Origin: Diphasiastrum complanatum
Taxonomy: Eukaryota > Streptophyta > Lycopodiopsida > Lycopodiales > Lycopodiaceae
Reading direction: 5' to 3'
Length of the DNA stretch: 64,000 nt
NCBI GenBank assembly: GCA_029204225.1
Contig: CM055108.1
Span: 830,217 to 894,216 of the forward strand
Position 1 is the first letter of the stretch; each line of letters begins with the position of its first letter. Both the position numbers and the translations under genes were made by a program. Of this stretch, positions 59,564-64,000 are shown one piece after another. The notes beneath the pieces were generated by a model, which worked only from the letters and a program-made list of their open reading frames with translations, was not told the DNA's origin and did not search any database.

Positions 59564-60165
59564 TTGTGCCACTTTTTCTCTAATAACCAGGTAATACTCG
59601 AGGAAGATACTCCTCTGACTACATGCACTAGAGTCGAGAACCTTTACGTACTCTCTAATTCAGTTGCATTAGCTAGTATCTCTAATGAAAATGTAAATGA
59701 TAGTGTTGTTCTGTGGCATAGTCGACTTGGACACGTGAATACAAGATCACTTTCTTATATGCTTTGTAATAATTTAGTTGATGGTTTGAGTTTCCCGTCT
59801 TCATTATATAGGAAATCTTTCTTTTGTGAATCATGCATCTATGGGAAGCACTCTAGAAGCAACTTTCCAAAATCACATTCCATCAAATCAAAGCATGTAT
59901 TAGATCTTGTACATAGCGATTTCTGTGGTCCAACGCCAACTCCATCCTTAGGAGATGCAGTCTATTTTATTACTTTCATAGATGATTACTCCATATGGTC
60001 TACAGTCATGTTCATTAAGCACAAATCTGAAGCCTTTGAATGCTTCAAGAGATTCAAGGCCATGGCTGAGACACAAATGTCTAGGAAAGTGATGGCATTC
60101 GGAACTGATGGTGGCGGCGAATACATCTCCAATGAGATGTCCGACTACCTGGCTTATGATGCACC
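59564..60165 (+). mobile_element. Ty1/copia GAG-pre-integrase and integrase fragment
   Basis: One open frame shows VVLWHSRLGHVNTRSLSYM and FFCESCIYGKHSR (HHCC finger), DLVHSDFCGPTPTPS (first Asp), FITFIDDYSIWSTVMFIKHK and GTDGGGEYISNEM (second Asp; usual RSDNGGEY altered). No stop occurs for about 200 codons. It then passes, still open, into unrelated sequence near 60160, losing the catalytic Glu and everything downstream. Confidence 0.85.
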
Positions 60166-62547
60166 ATCCAATGAAGTAAATGTCATCTACCAACTCATTT
60201 CATGGGTATCTAGCATCATAAGTGATGATGTGATTGATTTGAGAGAGAAACAATCGTTATATAAAGAGCGTCCTATAGCTTTTCAATTCCTTGATTGTGT
60301 TGAAAAGAGTTGTATACTCCAAGTTGATGAATATGAAAAATTTCAAAATAATAATTGTGAAAAAGATACTAGATAACTCCCATATTCAAGAAGAATGTGA
60401 TACAATAAGTGATGAACTATACCAATCACTGAGTGTGACAAGTGGATCGTCAATTATTGATTGGAAAGATTTTTCTTTTAATCAAGACTATCATCAAAAT
60501 CAAGATGAAAAGGCTATTGATACCGATGAGGTGCTAATAGAAGATACAAATGATAAAAAGACAAGTCATGATCACTCAATTGATAAAGAAGAGAATTTGA
60601 GTTTTGTTGTTGAACAGTCACACAATAATTTGGAGGAAATAACCCTTGAGGATAACATGATTAAAGATGGGATTGAAAACATAGATGATAATCTCCTATA
60701 TGATAAGGCTCGACCATTAGACGGTGAAAATAAATTTGACAGCTATGAAAGTATAAAAAGAACTGGATTTGAAAATCTTCTAATAAATTGCATTGAGCAT
60801 AGAGATTTGCTACTTTATAGTAAGAAAAAAGAAATGTTATTGTTCACTAAAGAGAGTGAAATGTTGCAAAGAATATGTTGTATGAAATGGAAACCTATTT
60901 CCATGAAAAAGAAAGTAATGATTGAGAAATTATTATTACCCAATAATATTGGTTGGGATATGTTAAGGGAGTTCAAAAAATTGTCTAGATATGACATTAT
61001 TGAAATGTATCCTGACAACTTTGATTATGAGGAGATGAAACATATGGATATGGTTAATGATAAATTTCAGGAGAATCATAATTTTAATATGCATTTGATC
61101 GGTTTTAATATGGATGATGATTCAAACATTAATTATATGAGCGAAAATCTAAGTGAAACAGCTCAAACATCATATGAACAATGTGATCAACTGTATCCAA
61201 ACAATTTTTGTATTCATCGTATCAATGATAATCATCATTGTGATATAGACCTTGATGCAATGAGATCCATAGTCAAGATAAAGGATTATATCAGTTCTGA
61301 TGATATCAACTATGGAAGTGTAGTACAAGAAGAATATACTTTTGAAAAAAAAATGTCAATAAGATCTAAAAGAATATATAGTTGATTATGATCGAGTATT
61401 GATAGAGGATGATTCTGATAGTGATATTAGCATATATGAGAAAATTGATGAAGAGAATATCATATTATTAAATGATGACATATGTCATGAATTCAAAAAA
61501 AAGAAAGAGATTTGGAAAGATATTAACTGGTAATGAAGTTCTATGTCAAACTAAATTACATTTGAAAGAAAACAATGAAGATGATGATAACCTTTGTGAG
61601 GATGATTCCATAGACTTCCGAGAGAGAGTTCTTGAAAAAACCATTGCTAAAGTAATGAATGAAAGGAGACAACCAATAAATATTTTGTATAACACTACTA
61701 GGTTGCCTAAGTTAAGGGGTTTGTTGCCAAAATATAGTGGTACATTGAATGAGGATGCTGATAGACACATACAAGTGTTTAATATATTTTGCTTTATCAA
61801 TAGAATACATGATCCTGGCCATGAACTAATGTTGTTTGTTATGACTTTGAAGGGAGAAGCTATACATTGGTATCATAATTTACCTTTGGATTCCATTACT
61901 ACTTTGGAGGAGTTCTACACCCTAATTATTAAGCGGTTTAGACCTCCTTGTGATATAGCTGAGCTAATATCTACATTGTCAACCATGCAACACGGACCAA
62001 TGGAAACTATACAACAATATGCTCGTCGTTTTAAGGAATTGGTTTTTCAAGTGAATAAATGACTGATTTGTCTGAACTCATAAGACTGTCTTTCTTTTTG
62101 AGAGGATTAAAATGTGATATTCAAATAAATGTGTGCCAATCGATGCCCTTTACTTTGGATGAGGCTATATGTAAAGCCAAAGCTATTGAGCTAGCCATTT
62201 TAGTCACAGATCAATGCCAACCTATAGTGAGACCATTGGGAGAAAATGATACTATAGCAAGATGTCCATCCCACCTTTTAGATAAGAAAAATATGGAATT
62301 TGATGGAGTTCATTTCTCAATGATGAATCAACTATTGGATTTTAAAATAAATCCACTCGAACAAAATACTAGAATCTTGGATTCTAGATGTAGAAGTAGA
62401 AGTGCCAATACGGATATGGATGATATGAAAGAAGTATTGAAGAAGTGTATGGATAACATGGATAGAACTATATCTTCTTTATCTTTAGATGTTAAGCTTC
62501 TAAAAAGTCAACATCAACTTTTTAAAAAGTGTGAAAATGGAAAATGA
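60166..62547 (+). mobile_element. Retroelement gag with long acidic N-terminal region
   Basis: Overlapping frames 60291-61385, about 61381-61512, 61472-62062 and 62059-62547 connect by shifts, two of them at poly(A) runs near 61350 and 61497, and read as one protein of roughly 750 residues. The C-terminal half is a gypsy-type gag: LPKLRGLLPKYSGTLNEDAD, MTLKGEAIHWYHNLPL, TTLEEFYTLIIKRF and MQHGPMETIQQYARRFKEL. The N-terminal region of about 400 residues is rich in Asp, Asn, Glu and Ile with no known domain. No knuckle, protease or pol follows before 62547. It may be a young gag with a few frame lesions. Confidence 0.7.
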
Positions 62548-63699
62548 ATCACTATCTTAAAATTGTTTGATGAAAGATAACATGAACGATGATATAATGA
62601 ACCATTTATATGGTTTTAATGAAGATACAAAACCTTCATTTTATTGTGGAAGGGACCCACGCTGCCCAGCCCACGCTTAATTTCTCGCTAATTGGGAGAG
62701 ACGACCCACGAAAGATTTGGGTGCCCACTTCATGAAAAATTGACTTTATATTGAGGAAATCCGAGGGACCGGCAACAGTCTATAATTGAAAAAGCAGAAC
62801 CTAACTAAGAACCCTTAACCTGTGGATAAACCCTGGGAAATTAGGGCAGTGACTGTCTGATTCTAATTTTCTGAGGTAAGTTACAAGTTCAAATTGTGGT
62901 AAAAATTGCATATAAGAACTCTAAATGATTGTGACGGTTTTTTCTTTATAATTTGTGTTAACTCTACTTTTGAGGGCCTGTTTTCAAGCTTTAAGAATTC
63001 ATCCTAAGGAAGTAGTAAACCGTTTTTAAATTTAACAGTCTGAACAAGTTTTTAAACTATGAGCATCACAATAATGCATTTATAATTTTGGAATAGTGAG
63101 AGATTGCAAAACTAATAATTATAATTAATGAAAGAAGTAATTGCGGTTTTCAGATTTAATAACTATGTGAGGCCTTTATATGATTTTGCATAAGGAAAAT
63201 GAACTAAACCTTATAACGGCCATAACTTTGGCATTTCAAGTCGGATTTGAGTGAACTGAAAAGCAAAAGTGAGTAGAATCATGTGATGAATCTAGTTTTG
63301 TTGAGAAAAACAATTTTTGAATGACTGATTGGAAGCTATAAGCTATCAGGAATTTAATAAAGAACAAGTCCTACAGTCAGATATATAATAAGTCTTTATT
63401 ATACCTATATCAGCTTGTTGGGACATACAGGAACATACGATGTTGAAGCCATATTGATATTTGTACTTGAGTGGTTTTAAGGAACGAAAATTGAGTAAAT
63501 ATACTATGAACTAATATGGAGATATTGGGAAACAAGGATGGTATTTCTGTTACTATAAATTGTTGGAACTTTCATCAAATCCTTGAACATGATCGTAGAA
63601 GCATACTCAATTTTCTATTAGAATTATACTATCAAGAATCAATCATCTATACTTATAGACATGCAGACTTAGGAGTATACCTTGTGGGCTGTGTGCACA
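62548..63699. other. Interval without recognisable gene
   Basis: Possible retroelement non-coding DNA. A GC-richer stretch near 62650-62730 has repeated CCCACG. The frame at 63516-63731 has no motif. Confidence 0.35.
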
Positions 63700-64000
63700 C
63701 TCGGCTTGATCTTCTGGGAGGATTTGATTGATGAACCACTCCTAGAACTTGTTGCTGGGTAACAACAACATCTTCGTCTGATTTGCTATCAAAAAGTATG
63801 GACATGTCTGAGCCAAAAGCTCGGACAGTCGTGTCAATGGTAGGTGATGAAGGTTCTCCTAGAGCAATATCCTTGCCTTTGATGTCGACGAACTGATCCT
63901 CAACAAAGAATGTATCCCGGCTATACAGGATTTGCTGGGTATCAGGATTATATAGGTTGTATGTATTATTAGATGAAGTATATCCAATCAGGATGGTCTT
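63700..64000 (-). mobile_element. Ty1/copia integrase C-terminal fragment at window edge
   Basis: The minus strand reads KTILIGYTSSNNTYNLYNPD, then QQILYSRD and FVDIKGKDIALGEPSSPTI, the copia integrase tail leading toward RT. KTILIGYTSS is shared with the fragment at 33775-34005. The element continues beyond the right edge. Confidence 0.8.

Overview
The window is nuclear DNA of a land plant. The evidence is spliced genes with GT-AG introns, a plant TBL/PMR5 wall O-acetyltransferase, a plant-type NADPH:quinone reductase, and dense Ty1/copia and Ty3/gypsy debris. Long GA/TC microsatellites, retroelement nesting and only three clear host genes in 64 kb suggest a large repeat-rich genome such as a fern, gymnosperm or early-diverging plant. 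I cannot fix the lineage from sequence alone.

Layout. 0-6 kb: LINE reverse transcriptase scrap, a compound microsatellite, one copy (A) of an unidentified repeat with two convergent spliced reading frames, then a copia element on the minus strand that lacks RT. 6-16 kb: an unidentified decayed coding region, a copia gag with PBS and probable LTR, a gypsy 3-prime LTR, and a gypsy pol on the plus strand split by a well-delimited copia derivative (12388-15585; 5-bp target duplication ATCCA). 18.2-20.3 kb: intact three-exon TBL gene. 20.8-28.7 kb: a 281-bp tandem duplication, a minus-strand gypsy, copia fragments, an inverted-repeat cluster and LTR-like pieces. 30.9-32.1 kb: intact three-exon NQR gene. 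33.4-38.0 kb: a minus-strand gypsy split by a chimeric copia/gypsy segment. 38.3-42.5 kb: copy B of the unidentified repeat, here bounded by imperfect terminal inverted repeats and carrying the two convergent gene remnants. 46.2-54.0 kb: a four-exon minus-strand gene for a coiled-coil protein of about 2306 residues, with a GC-rich, G-quadruplex-prone island upstream. 55-64 kb: gene-poor DNA, a copia integrase piece, a retroelement gag with a long acidic N-terminal region, and a copia integrase tail running off the window end.

The three host genes show no shared pathway: one acts on wall polysaccharide acetylation in the Golgi, one on two-electron quinone reduction, and one is probably structural. 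The best candidate for something undescribed is the inverted-repeat-bounded two-gene unit at 38.3-42.5 kb and its relative at 1.9-3.8 kb. I recognised neither protein, and no target-site duplication was found. All joins, repeat boundaries and identities were worked out by eye.
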